DNA of 32,700 nt, from positions 1 to 32,700 of the forward strand of contig JAFGFY010000023.1 of assembly GCA_016930795.1 (NCBI GenBank), in the 5' to 3' direction. Each line of letters begins with the position of its first letter. Position 1 is the stretch's first letter. Shown piece by piece: positions 21,152 through 29,972 of the stretch. The notes under the pieces were generated by a model, which was not told where the DNA came from, did not search any database, and saw only the letters and a program-made list of their open reading frames with translations. The position numbers and the translations under genes were made by a program. The DNA is from Deltaproteobacteria bacterium. Its GTDB lineage: Bacteria; Desulfobacterota; DSM-4660; Desulfatiglandales; HGW-15.

Positions 21152-22201
21152 ATGACAGAAAAAGAGCGTCTACGTCTTACAGAAACCGTCTCAGGTTCCG
21201 GTTGAGCCTCCAAGCTCTCTCCAGGGGCCCTGGACAAGGCTTTATGTGGCATCGAATTCCCGACGGATGAAAACCTTATAGTGGGTCTGGACAAGGCCGA
21301 TGATGCCGGGGTCTATAAATTGGCAGACGATCTGGCCATGATCCAGACCGTGGATTTCTTCACACCCGTTGTGGACGATCCATACAAGTTTGGCCAGATC
21401 GCCGCGGCTAACGCGCTAAGCGACATCTACGCCATGGGTGGAACGCCCAAGACATCCATGAATCTGGTGGCCTTCCCAGCCAACGACATGGACATCGCGA
21501 TTCTCCGTGAGATCATTCAGGGCGGGTTGGACAAGATGAATGAAGCGGAGGTTGTCCTGGTAGGCGGCCATAGCATAGAAGATAAAGAGCTCAAATATGG
21601 TCTGTCTGTCACGGGTTTCATCCATCCGGACCATATTCTTACCAAAAGAGATCTCAGACTTGGAGATCAACTGATATTGACTAAGCCCTTGGGTATCGGG
21701 ATCATCACCACGGCCATCAAGGGAGGACTTGCCTCGGAAGAGATCATAGAGACTGCCACTCGGCTCATGGCCACCCTTAACCGCCAAGCGGCAGAGGTCA
21801 TGAAAGCCTATCCTGTTCATGCCTGCACAGACATTACCGGGTTCGGACTGCTGGGCCATCTCACGGAAATGGTGATGGATTCGAAATATGGTCTCCAAAT
21901 CCATGCGCATAGTATCCCCATCCTTCCTGAAGCCCTTGACTACGCCGGCATGGGCCTCGTTCCAGGTGGGGCCTTTAACAATCGGGACTTCTTCGGACCC
22001 ATGGTGGAAATCGGATCTTCTGTCCACCCCCTTATTCAGGATGTACTCTTTGATCCTCAGACATCCGGAGGGCTCCTCATTTCCGTGGACAGACGAAGCG
22101 CGAAGAATTTGTTACGGGCTTTAAAGGGAAAAGGAGTCCAAGAAGCAAGCATGATCGGGGAGGTCATCTCAGGGTCAAAACATAAGATCGAGGTTGTTTA
22201 A
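21152..22201 (+). CDS. selD: Selenide, water dikinase SelD, Sec-containing (in-frame UGA at 21203-21205)
   Basis: ATG 21152 reads MTEKERLRLTETVSGSG-U-ASKLSPGALDKALCGIEFPTDENLIVGLDKADDAGVYKL... and is in frame with the 21281..22201 ORF. UGA is codon 18, at the position of the SelD catalytic Cys/Sec. RBS AGAGGGA. Confidence 0.95.
21205..21241 (+). promoter_or_regulatory. Putative bacterial SECIS element of selD
   Basis: AGCCT (21205-21209) pairs with AGGCT (21237-21241). Apical stem CCAG(G)/(C)CTGG (21221-21233) has a G-rich loop about 20 nt after the UGA. Confidence 0.65.
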
Positions 22202-23307
22202 ATGACTCCCAGCTCTTGCATGATTAGATCATGAAGCCGAGGCCTGAAAGCCTTGATCTTTTCATTGTCGTCGGTCGTCAGAGTTCGATTCGTCAAAAAG
22301 ACGACGATCACATCCTTTTCAAGATCCATCCATACGGATGTGCCGGTGAATCCCAGGTGCCCCACACTCTTGGGGGAAAAATACCTTCCCGAGCTTGAAT
22401 TCTCAGGTGAAGGCGTATCCCAGCCAAGAGCCCACGTGCACCCCTCAACAATATCCTGCAGACGAAAGAATTCCCTAACTACTTCCGGGCTCAGAAAATC
22501 GTCTCTCTTCCCATCGTAATGATCCCTCAAAAGCGCGACAAGAACATAGAGTTCCTCTGCGGTCGCAAACAATCCGGCGTGACCGGAATAGCCGTTCAAG
22601 GCATAGGCCACATCATCCTCTACCTCACCCCGAATAATCCTGTTCCTCAAAGGACAATCCTTGGTTGCCGCGAACATGGCTTTGTCTAATCCTGTGGGAA
22701 GCTCGCCTGTGTAGATGAAGGTCCTTTTCAAAGACATGGGCCCATAAAAATGATCATCTAAAAACCGGTGCATGGGCATTCCGGAGACCTCTTCAATGAT
22801 CCATTCCAGGATCATGAATCCCCAATCGCTGTAAAGACACTCTTTCCCCGGCGAATAAACCAACGGCTCTTTGAGAATCCTTCTTCTTAGTATGCTTCTC
22901 CGGTCTTCTACTTTTTCCTTCAACAGATCGGAATAAAGAGGCTTCCATGCTACAAATCCCGCACTGTGGTTCAGCAGTAGGCGGGGAGTCAGGCTTCCCT
23001 TTTCCTTGAGAGAACTACTCTCTATGATCTCTGACAAAGATTGATCCAGGTCAATCTTCTCTTGACCAACCAACTTCATGATACCCAAAGTGGTGGCAAG
23101 GGGTTTTGTCAAAGAAGCGAGATCAAAGATCGTCTCCTTCGTCATAGGTTCTTGTTTCGGCCTCATGGAACGCCACCCGGCTTCTTGATGAAGGACGATC
23201 TCCCCCCCTTTGGCCACAAGCAACACTCCGCCAGGAAAGGCCCCTTCAAGAAGGCCCTGCTCCAAAATGTCTCCTATTTTTTCCAATGTGTCCCCTCTCC
23301 TCCCCAT
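22198..23307 (-). CDS. Serine hydrolase / beta-lactamase-family (class C-like) protein
   Basis: FDLASLTKPLATT (SxxK), ECLYSDWGFMILEWIIEEVSG, NGYSGHAGLFATAEEL, KSVGHLGFTGTSVWMD. Confidence 0.9.
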   Translation of the reverse strand: MGRRGDTLEKIGDILEQGLLEGAFPGGVLLVAKGGEIVLHQEAGWRSMRPKQEPMTKETIFDLASLTKPLATTLGIMKLVGQEKIDLDQSLSEIIESSSLKEKGSLTPRLLLNHSAGFVAWKPLYSDLLKEKVEDRRSILRRRILKEPLVYSPGKECLYSDWGFMILEWIIEEVSGMPMHRFLDDHFYGPMSLKRTFIYTGELPTGLDKAMFAATKDCPLRNRIIRGEVEDDVAYALNGYSGHAGLFATAEELYVLVALLRDHYDGKRDDFLSPEVVREFFRLQDIVEGCTWALGWDTPSPENSSSGRYFSPKSVGHLGFTGTSVWMDLEKDVIVVFLTNRTLTTDDNEKIKAFRPRLHDLIMQELGVI

Positions 23308-23619
23308 GCTCGCGCCTAAATCATGACAAGTCAGTGTTGTACGCAGGTGTTCAGTTTGATCATTGCGAACAGAAACAGCGCGATGCTCGTGGCAAACAGA
23401 AGAAATCCTTGGGCCATATCATCTCTCTTTTTCTACGACTATGAGTCTCTGAAAAGATACAGCCTGATTCATCCTGAAGAGGAACGGGAAGTGCGTTATG
23501 ACACGTATTCAGGAAAACCAAACGGGGAACAAACAGATTCCGGACATATGTGCAGGCCTTTTGTTCAGCCCTAAAAAACTCGATACGGACTTGTAATGAC
23601 AGAGACTCTCCCTCTCATC

Positions 23620-25059
23620 TTATTGGGTTCTCTCCGCGACCTTGAAATCAATATCCACGGTGGTCTTGGCGCCTGAGTCCATTTTCAGAGACGGAGGATA
23701 AATATCCAATTCAGCAGTAATTCTCCCGCTCTTCTCTATCTGATCCAAGGAAATCCTCTCTGTATAGATGGTCGAGATTTCATTGATCACTCTGCTTCCT
23801 TCGGTGAAGGCAATCTGCGCGGGAATCACTTTTGCGTCCACAAGTCTTAGATTTTCAGGCAACTTTCCCACCCAGTCCACTTGTATAGGAAAGACCTTCC
23901 TGACTAAACGATCAAGGACAACCTCAACCTCTTCGGGAGTGACACTTTGAAGCCGAACACCCGGAGGAAGGTTCATATTTTTCCGGGTGATTTTACACGT
24001 CTTCTCCCCTTCCGCTACATCCCCCAAATCGATACTTACGTTAATCTGTTCTTCGCCTATCTGTCTGATGAGACGCGCGGAACCACTCAGCTCTAAACGG
24101 ACACGATTGACGGAACCGATGATCTCTACTCCCGGTTCACTGTTCACATATTCGACAGGGACCTCATCAAGTATCCTCACAGTGACTTCTCCTCTTGCAA
24201 CAACATACCAGTAGAAGGAAACGCATATCAAACAGATGAATCCTGCAATGGCAAATTCTAAACGTCCTCTTTTCTTTCCACCTTCCTCGTTCTCAGGAAG
24301 GCCAAGATGCTCTCTCACGACTTGCAGGAGCTGATTATCCCCTGCGACAGTCTTCATCTCCGTGCCCTTGGCCACCGACACGGTGCCCCTTTCTTCAGAT
24401 ACGACTATAACGAGGGCATCCGTGGCTTCGGCCAATCCTGCCGCGGCCCTATGACGTGTCCCATAACGTGAGGGGAGGTCCTCCCTCTGTGACAGGGGTA
24501 GAATGGCCGCCACCTCTCTTATCTCGTCACCCTGAATGATAATGGCCCCATCATGGACCGGGTTGTCGCGCCAGAAGATGCTTTGGATCATCTCTCTCGA
24601 TACCTGACCATGCCATGATATTCCACTATGGATCACTTCTCCCAGGTCTTCGTTTCCCATCAAAACGATGAGCGCGCCGGTCCGCTTTTTGGCCAGTTCG
24701 TAGACGCTCTCCACAATGACTTCAACAGGCGTATCCAAACGCATCCGGGGAAAACCCCAAAAGAAACTCTTCAAGTTCTTGGCCAGAAGTAGCGAACGGA
24801 TTTCATTCCTGAATACGACAATGATAATGAGGGCTGCCGCAGCGGCAATGCCCTGGAAAACCTGACCGGTCAAAACCATTCCTCTGGACTGTGTGATCGG
24901 TAGAAGGACGAACCACAGAATAGAAATCCCCATGAGGATGCCAAACAAAAGGGTCCCCCTGAAAAGGGCGTAAACGCGGAAAAGGATATAGCTAATCAGC
25001 AGGATATCAGCCACGTCCCAAAATCGTATACCTTCAAAAAGGGTGAACAATGAATCCAT
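23620..25059 (-). CDS. cdaA: Diadenylate cyclase (CdaA-type) fused to YbbR-like repeats
   Basis: N-terminal TMs, DAC motifs DNPVHDGAIIIQGD and SRYGTRHRAAAGLAEATDALVIVVSEERGTVSVA, then a second TM and YbbR-like repeats (VTPEEVEVVLDRLVRKVFPIQV). Confidence 0.92.
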   Translation of the reverse strand: MDSLFTLFEGIRFWDVADILLISYILFRVYALFRGTLLFGILMGISILWFVLLPITQSRGMVLTGQVFQGIAAAAALIIIVVFRNEIRSLLLAKNLKSFFWGFPRMRLDTPVEVIVESVYELAKKRTGALIVLMGNEDLGEVIHSGISWHGQVSREMIQSIFWRDNPVHDGAIIIQGDEIREVAAILPLSQREDLPSRYGTRHRAAAGLAEATDALVIVVSEERGTVSVAKGTEMKTVAGDNQLLQVVREHLGLPENEEGGKKRGRLEFAIAGFICLICVSFYWYVVARGEVTVRILDEVPVEYVNSEPGVEIIGSVNRVRLELSGSARLIRQIGEEQINVSIDLGDVAEGEKTCKITRKNMNLPPGVRLQSVTPEEVEVVLDRLVRKVFPIQVDWVGKLPENLRLVDAKVIPAQIAFTEGSRVINEISTIYTERISLDQIEKSGRITAELDIYPPSLKMDSGAKTTVDIDFKVAERTQ

Positions 25060-25065
25060 GGGTCA

Positions 25066-25503
25066 TCAGTCCGTAATACTGAACCTTAATGTCTTAAGGA
25101 TATTCCCCTCCACATCTCTCACTTCCACGCGCCACGGTCCTTTATCCGCGTCGCGAAGCTGCATACTGTCCAATGTCGACCACCGGCGAGGATAGAGAAT
25201 AAATTTCGGATTCCGTCTGCGCTCATCTCTCCAGAACCAGCTGATACGAATGGACGTTTTCTCCGGCACAGGATCAAAATCCAAAAAACAAAAGACCTCT
25301 TCCCTTTTAATGGAAAAAGCGATGGCTTCATTCAACGGAACGAGGCTTCTGAGCCCTTCACACATAACGGCCTTCACTAGAGTCAATTCCTGCGGGGATT
25401 CAGCGGGTGTGGCTTCCTCCTGTTCCTGTGCAAAAGATAGTGAAAAGGAATGCAGAATCAGGAGGGTCAACAGAAGCAAGAATATGATGAATTTGCATTT
25501 CAT
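25066..25503 (-). CDS. DUF2914-like secreted protein
   Basis: Signal peptide MKCKFIIFLLLLTLLILHSFSLSFA, then domain VKAVMCEGL...ISWFWRDERR...GPWRVEVRDVEGNILKTLRF. ORF track start is 25620. Confidence 0.7.
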   Translation of the reverse strand: MKCKFIIFLLLLTLLILHSFSLSFAQEQEEATPAESPQELTLVKAVMCEGLRSLVPLNEAIAFSIKREEVFCFLDFDPVPEKTSIRISWFWRDERRRNPKFILYPRRWSTLDSMQLRDADKGPWRVEVRDVEGNILKTLRFSITD

Positions 25504-25597
25504 TGTGATGTTCCTGATTTTTTGAGTGGAATTTATATATAATAGCATATAATGAGAGGAAATGGTTAGAAAAAACAAGGGGCTGCAGGAAGATTTC

Positions 25598-26281
25598 TCA
25601 ATGGTTTTGGCTTGTTTCATCCCTATTCTGTTTTAAGAAGCTATATGTCTCTCGGGTAATTTCGGAAGAGACCTCCGACATCGCATGACTCATGGCCTCG
25701 GCAAGGGCTTTAGGTGTCCTTCCTCTGCACGGTGCTCTTCTCTGATAGGATTTCTGTAACAAAGATCTTTTTCCGACTTCCACCTGCTCGACTGCCGTCA
25801 AGACAATACTGACGGACAGGACGGCTTCCCAGCCATCCCTGGCATCCGACTCAAAGAACTCATCCACCCTCCCCTCTAATATGTGGGAAGCGGGCACCCT
25901 GCTATGATGGGATAACACGGCTTCAAATAATCCGGATTCTCTCATGTCCCGGCTCAAAAAAAAGGAAACAAGCTCGCCGGGATTGTCCCGCCATCTATGG
26001 TAAACGTAAGCGTCTCTCTCAAATGCTCCTTCTCGATAGATGATCCTTTTTGTGTCGTAAGTCGGGGCTACCCCAAAACGTTTGACCCTTATGGCAGCGG
26101 AAAGGGATTGAAGATGACTTGGCGCGGGAGGATCATATTCCAGTGTATAGAAGGTTGTCTTCTCTGCTTCTATTGGTTCCCTGAAATTCACACATCCACT
26201 GATAAAGAGACAAAAACAGAGAAAAAGAATACATACCGCCCCATGATTCTTTTGCAATCGTCCATATCTTCTTTGAGACAT
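25598..26281 (-). CDS. ABC-type transport auxiliary lipoprotein (PqiC/DUF330-like)
   Basis: Lipobox FISGC at the N-terminus, ETTFYTLEYDPPAPS, and adjacency to mlaD. ORF track start is 26389. Confidence 0.78.
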   Translation of the reverse strand: MSQRRYGRLQKNHGAVCILFLCFCLFISGCVNFREPIEAEKTTFYTLEYDPPAPSHLQSLSAAIRVKRFGVAPTYDTKRIIYREGAFERDAYVYHRWRDNPGELVSFFLSRDMRESGLFEAVLSHHSRVPASHILEGRVDEFFESDARDGWEAVLSVSIVLTAVEQVEVGKRSLLQKSYQRRAPCRGRTPKALAEAMSHAMSEVSSEITRETYSFLKQNRDETSQNH

Positions 26282-26315
26282 TTTGTCTTCTCCCATCCTT
26301 ATGCTGTTCGAATCC

Positions 26316-27326
26316 CTATTGTTCGCCATTAACGCCTCCCCTGGGCAAAGGAGGCTCACTGAACAGTAACTGCCAGGGTTGCTCTTCAAGAGACTCTATG
26401 AGTTCGTTCAAGTTTTCGCTTGCCCTCTCCAAATTCTGAACAGTAGAAGACAAATCTTCCATGAGGGATGTCATAGACTCATCAGTGTCACGCACCAATG
26501 AAGACCCGTCTGTGAAAAGGGCGCTCGCTTTCTCCATTGCCTTCCTGAAGTCTTCGATCCCCCTCTTGAGGTTATCCTTTTCCTCCGTCACAACACCTTG
26601 CACCCCGTTAAGTGTCGTTTCAAGCTGACTCAGGCTCCTGTCCATCTTTGCCATTACATGATTAAAAGAATTTCCCGCCTCATCCATGGAAGTTAAAAAA
26701 CGATCCAGTCGTTGATCGTTCAACACCTCTTCAATACGAACGAGAGACGATTCGAGACTGTCAGAAATCCTCTTTATGTTCGCTTCTGAAATCCTTTGGT
26801 TGATATTGTCCAGGGACAATTGGACCTTTTGGGAAATTCCCCCAATGTCCAGGGAGTTGAGTTGTCTGAGAAGGTCGTCGACCCCCTGTAACAGCTCCTT
26901 GATCTCGCTGGGTCTTGAAGCCACAATTCGATATTCTGATGGGAAATTGAGAGAGGGGGATTGATCAGGTTCCCCGTCCGCCTTGTGATCCAGTTCAACA
27001 AATATGCTTCCTGTAATTCCGACCAATTTCAGCTGAGCCACAATGTTTTTATCAAGCTCTTGGCCTGATTCAATCTTTAGGGTGACCTGGATCAGTTTTG
27101 CGTCCGGAGCCACGTCAATGCTCTCAACCCGGCCTATCGGGACACCCCTATACTTTACGATGGAGTCCGTTTCCAGACCCTGAACCGATTCATTGAAATA
27201 GGTCACATAGTACTGTCCCTCTTGAAAAAAATGGGACATTCCCAGCCAGATCGTGACCAGAATAATAAGGCTGATTCCAACCACCAGGAAAAGCCCGACA
27301 GTAAATTTTGTTTTCTGAGAAGCCAT
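26316..27326 (-). CDS. mlaD: MlaD family (MCE-domain) lipid transport protein
   Basis: Single N-terminal TM then MCE domain YVTYFNESVQGLETDSIVKYRGVPIGRVESIDV, with coiled-coil C-terminus. Confidence 0.93.
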   Translation of the reverse strand: MASQKTKFTVGLFLVVGISLIILVTIWLGMSHFFQEGQYYVTYFNESVQGLETDSIVKYRGVPIGRVESIDVAPDAKLIQVTLKIESGQELDKNIVAQLKLVGITGSIFVELDHKADGEPDQSPSLNFPSEYRIVASRPSEIKELLQGVDDLLRQLNSLDIGGISQKVQLSLDNINQRISEANIKRISDSLESSLVRIEEVLNDQRLDRFLTSMDEAGNSFNHVMAKMDRSLSQLETTLNGVQGVVTEEKDNLKRGIEDFRKAMEKASALFTDGSSLVRDTDESMTSLMEDLSSTVQNLERASENLNELIESLEEQPWQLLFSEPPLPRGGVNGEQ

Positions 27327-27365
27327 TTAGGAAGTCATCCTTTCAAGCCATGGACCTTCCCGCTG

Positions 27366-28127
27366 CTAATGAAATATCTGGCGGTTTAAAAAATGTCTGA
27401 CAAACGGGTTATCGCTCTGATCCCGCAGATGCCTGGGATCCCCCTCCGCGATAATGCTCCTTGTGTTTTGATCCAGCATAATCATCCTTTGGGCCACAGT
27501 AAAGACACTCTGGAGTTCATGGGTTACAATGACCATGGTCGTCCCAAGACTTTTGTTAAGATGGACAATAAGGTTGTCGAGTTCCGCCGACGTAACAGGG
27601 TCCAGGCCTGCGGATGGTTCATCAAAGAATAATATCTTTGGATTAAGCGCCATAGCCCTTGCCAGCCCTGCCCTCTTCTTCATGCCGCCACTGACCTCGG
27701 AAGGAAGATAATCTTCATACCCATCCAGATTGACCAGATTCAGCTTCATCTTGACGAGATCATACACGGATTCTTCAGAAAGGTTTGTATATTCTCTGAT
27801 AGGCAGGGCTACATTCTCGCCGAGCGTCATTGAACCGAAAAGGGCCCCACTCTGGAACAAGACACCGATCTTCCTTTGCATGGCTGTGTGCTTTTCATCA
27901 TCAGCACTAGAAATATCTTCGCTGTCAATGATGATCCGGCCTGCCCGAGGAGGATAGAGCCCTATGAGATGTTTAAGCAGAGTAGACTTCCCGCTTCCAC
28001 TCCCTCCAAGAACTACGAAAACCTCTCCTTCATAGACTTCAAAGGATATGCGGTCAAGGATTGTCTCTTCCTCATATTTGGCAACAAGATCTATCACCTC
28101 TATGATGGTATCGTTCCGCATCAGCAT
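27366..28127 (-). CDS. mlaF: Mla-type ABC transporter ATP-binding protein
   Basis: Walker A GGSGSGKSTLLKHL, VSGGMKKRAGLARAMAL, ILFFDEPSAGLDP. Confidence 0.94.
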   Translation of the reverse strand: MLMRNDTIIEVIDLVAKYEEETILDRISFEVYEGEVFVVLGGSGSGKSTLLKHLIGLYPPRAGRIIIDSEDISSADDEKHTAMQRKIGVLFQSGALFGSMTLGENVALPIREYTNLSEESVYDLVKMKLNLVNLDGYEDYLPSEVSGGMKKRAGLARAMALNPKILFFDEPSAGLDPVTSAELDNLIVHLNKSLGTTMVIVTHELQSVFTVAQRMIMLDQNTRSIIAEGDPRHLRDQSDNPFVRHFLNRQIFH

Positions 28128-28131
28128 GGAT

Positions 28132-29277
28132 TCATCCCCAATAATGATAGATGACGGCAAAGATCGAGTTTGCCACGACAATCATGAATATACTGCTTAC
28201 GACTGCCGAAGTCGTGGCCGCGCCGACTGAGGCCGCCCCGCCTCTGACCTGGAAGCCCCTCAAGCAGCCGATCCATGTGATAAGCATGGCAAAAACACCG
28301 CTCTTCAAAAAACCCCAAAAAATGTCAAAGAGATAAAGCGTCTTAATGGTCTGCGTGATATAGCCGCTAGCAGTCAAATGAAGCATAAAAACGCCCACCA
28401 AAAGACCGCCCATGATGGCGAACAGATCCGAGAACAGGGTCAACAATGGTAACACAATGACTGTGGCAGCCATCTTTGGGATAACGAGAAATCGTGTGGG
28501 TGAAAATCCCATGGTAAACAGGGCGTCGATTTCATCGGAAATCCTCATGGTCCCGATTTCAGAAGCAAATGCCGACCCTGATCTTCCGGCAACGATGATC
28601 CCTGTCATAAGGGGCCCCAATTCACGAACCATCGCCAAACCGACCAGTGAAGCGACATAGATGTTGGCTCCAAACTGCTGGAGTTGCGCGGAAGACATGA
28701 AGGCCATAATCAGGCCCATCAGGAAACTGATGAGTCCAACGATGGGGAGGGCATCCACTCCCGTATTTTGCATGGCCAGAATCGTATCATCTCTCCGCAA
28801 AGATCTGGGATGAACAAGGACATGGATCAATTCCATGAGGACGGATCCGACAAAGGATATCAAATTCTTCACATCCCTGGCGTGACGGATGGCCGCCTCG
28901 CCCAAGCGGACAAGTACCTTTTGCCTGTCTTTTCTCTTGCCCAGAGAAATCCTTTTCCCCAGATCCGCGAAATGGAGGATAGAGAGGGTCTTCTCTATTT
29001 CACCCCCAGCGTTTTCCAGAGAGAATTGTCCTCTATCAATCATCCCATTCCTCAATTCCATGAGGACCAGAACGCCGAAATCGTCCAGGTATGACACTTC
29101 TTTGAGGTCGACGGTCAATGAGGAGGGCTCTCGCTCTTTAATGATCGTGTTCAATTCCTCGATCAAGCGGGCCGCGTTGGACGCGCCCATCTCCCCCTGA
29201 AGATGAAGCACCATACCTCCTTCATCGGTCATTGAAACAGCGTATTGACTGGACTGTAGGTTTTCTGATTTTTTCAT
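28132..29277 (-). CDS. mlaE: MlaE family permease with fused N-terminal STAS domain
   Basis: STAS-like LTVDLKEVSYLDDFGVLVLMELRN, then MlaE permease core (ELGPLMTGIIVAGRSGSAFASEIGTMRISDEIDALFTMG). Confidence 0.94.
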   Translation of the reverse strand: MKKSENLQSSQYAVSMTDEGGMVLHLQGEMGASNAARLIEELNTIIKEREPSSLTVDLKEVSYLDDFGVLVLMELRNGMIDRGQFSLENAGGEIEKTLSILHFADLGKRISLGKRKDRQKVLVRLGEAAIRHARDVKNLISFVGSVLMELIHVLVHPRSLRRDDTILAMQNTGVDALPIVGLISFLMGLIMAFMSSAQLQQFGANIYVASLVGLAMVRELGPLMTGIIVAGRSGSAFASEIGTMRISDEIDALFTMGFSPTRFLVIPKMAATVIVLPLLTLFSDLFAIMGGLLVGVFMLHLTASGYITQTIKTLYLFDIFWGFLKSGVFAMLITWIGCLRGFQVRGGAASVGAATTSAVVSSIFMIVVANSIFAVIYHYWG

Positions 29278-29321
29278 GGATCAGGGTTTCTCAAATCTGA
29301 GAGGACTGTCTATGGATATTT

Positions 29322-29335
29322 TTTACATATGTAAA
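29322..29335. promoter_or_regulatory. 14-bp perfect palindrome upstream of mlaE (candidate operator)
   Basis: TTTACATATGTAAA. Confidence 0.4.
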
Positions 29336-29619
29336 TCTATTAAAAATAAGATTGAGCATTAAGAATTATATAAAAATATATCTAATCATGACATGATAAG
29401 ATAAACATCTAAAATCTGGCCCAATGAATTCGATATATGACTATATCATGTTGCAACACTTTGATGATACCAAAATTCTTGCCTTCACTACTGATCCTAA
29501 GTATAAATTCTAGGAATTCCTTGTAAAGAAAGCCGACCCATCCTTCATCCCGCTGTAACCGGGCTACGGAGGGTGAAAGGCGTGAATTGAAGTTTCTTGC
29601 AGCCCCGCCCCCACGAGAC

Positions 29620-29773
29620 TGTGTTACAATTCGTCATTCCGGTCAAGGCCCGTATAGAGGGGCGCGAGCCAGAATCCAGAAGTCTTTGAAATGAGTCCCA
29701 TTTCCTAGATTCCGGATCTCACTTCACTTCGCTCCGTTCGTCCGGAATGACGTTCTAGGTGAATTGTAACACA
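29620..29773. mobile_element. MITE-like inverted-repeat element (154 bp)
   Basis: Perfect 13-bp ends TGTGTTACAATTC / GAATTGTAACACA and subterminal CATTCCGG / CCGGAATG; no ORF. Confidence 0.7.
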
Positions 29774-29791
29774 ATCCCCACAGGGCGGATT

Positions 29792-29824
29792 CACCCCGTT
29801 AGGCATGCAGTCTCCAACGGGGTG
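29792..29824. repeat. Stem-loop
   Basis: CACCCCGTT ... AACGGGGTG, 9-bp perfect stem with 15-nt loop. Confidence 0.5.
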
Positions 29825-29972
29825 GTCTTCCCTATCGCAGAGACCCGTCCCGCGTAGAGCCACGGGGAGCCTTGGCGTAGGCGGCAGCCTTTTACCCTTT
29901 TAAGGAGGAAAGTTGAAGTGGCTTCAGCCTTTAGTCTTCAGCCTTTTACCTTTCTAAAATGGAGTTAGGATC

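Noticed and set aside
21281-22201. selD starting at Met 21281
   Set aside because: Lacks the conserved N-terminal catalytic segment; the in-frame upstream ATG with a recoded UGA explains the locus better.
22198-22201. Overlapping convergent stop codons of selD and the serine hydrolase
   Set aside because: A tidy tail-to-tail overlap but common in compact genomes; not evidence of function.
23323-23574. 83 aa plus-strand ORF between the serine hydrolase and cdaA
   Set aside because: No recognisable domain, weak RBS and atypical composition; not enough support to call a gene.
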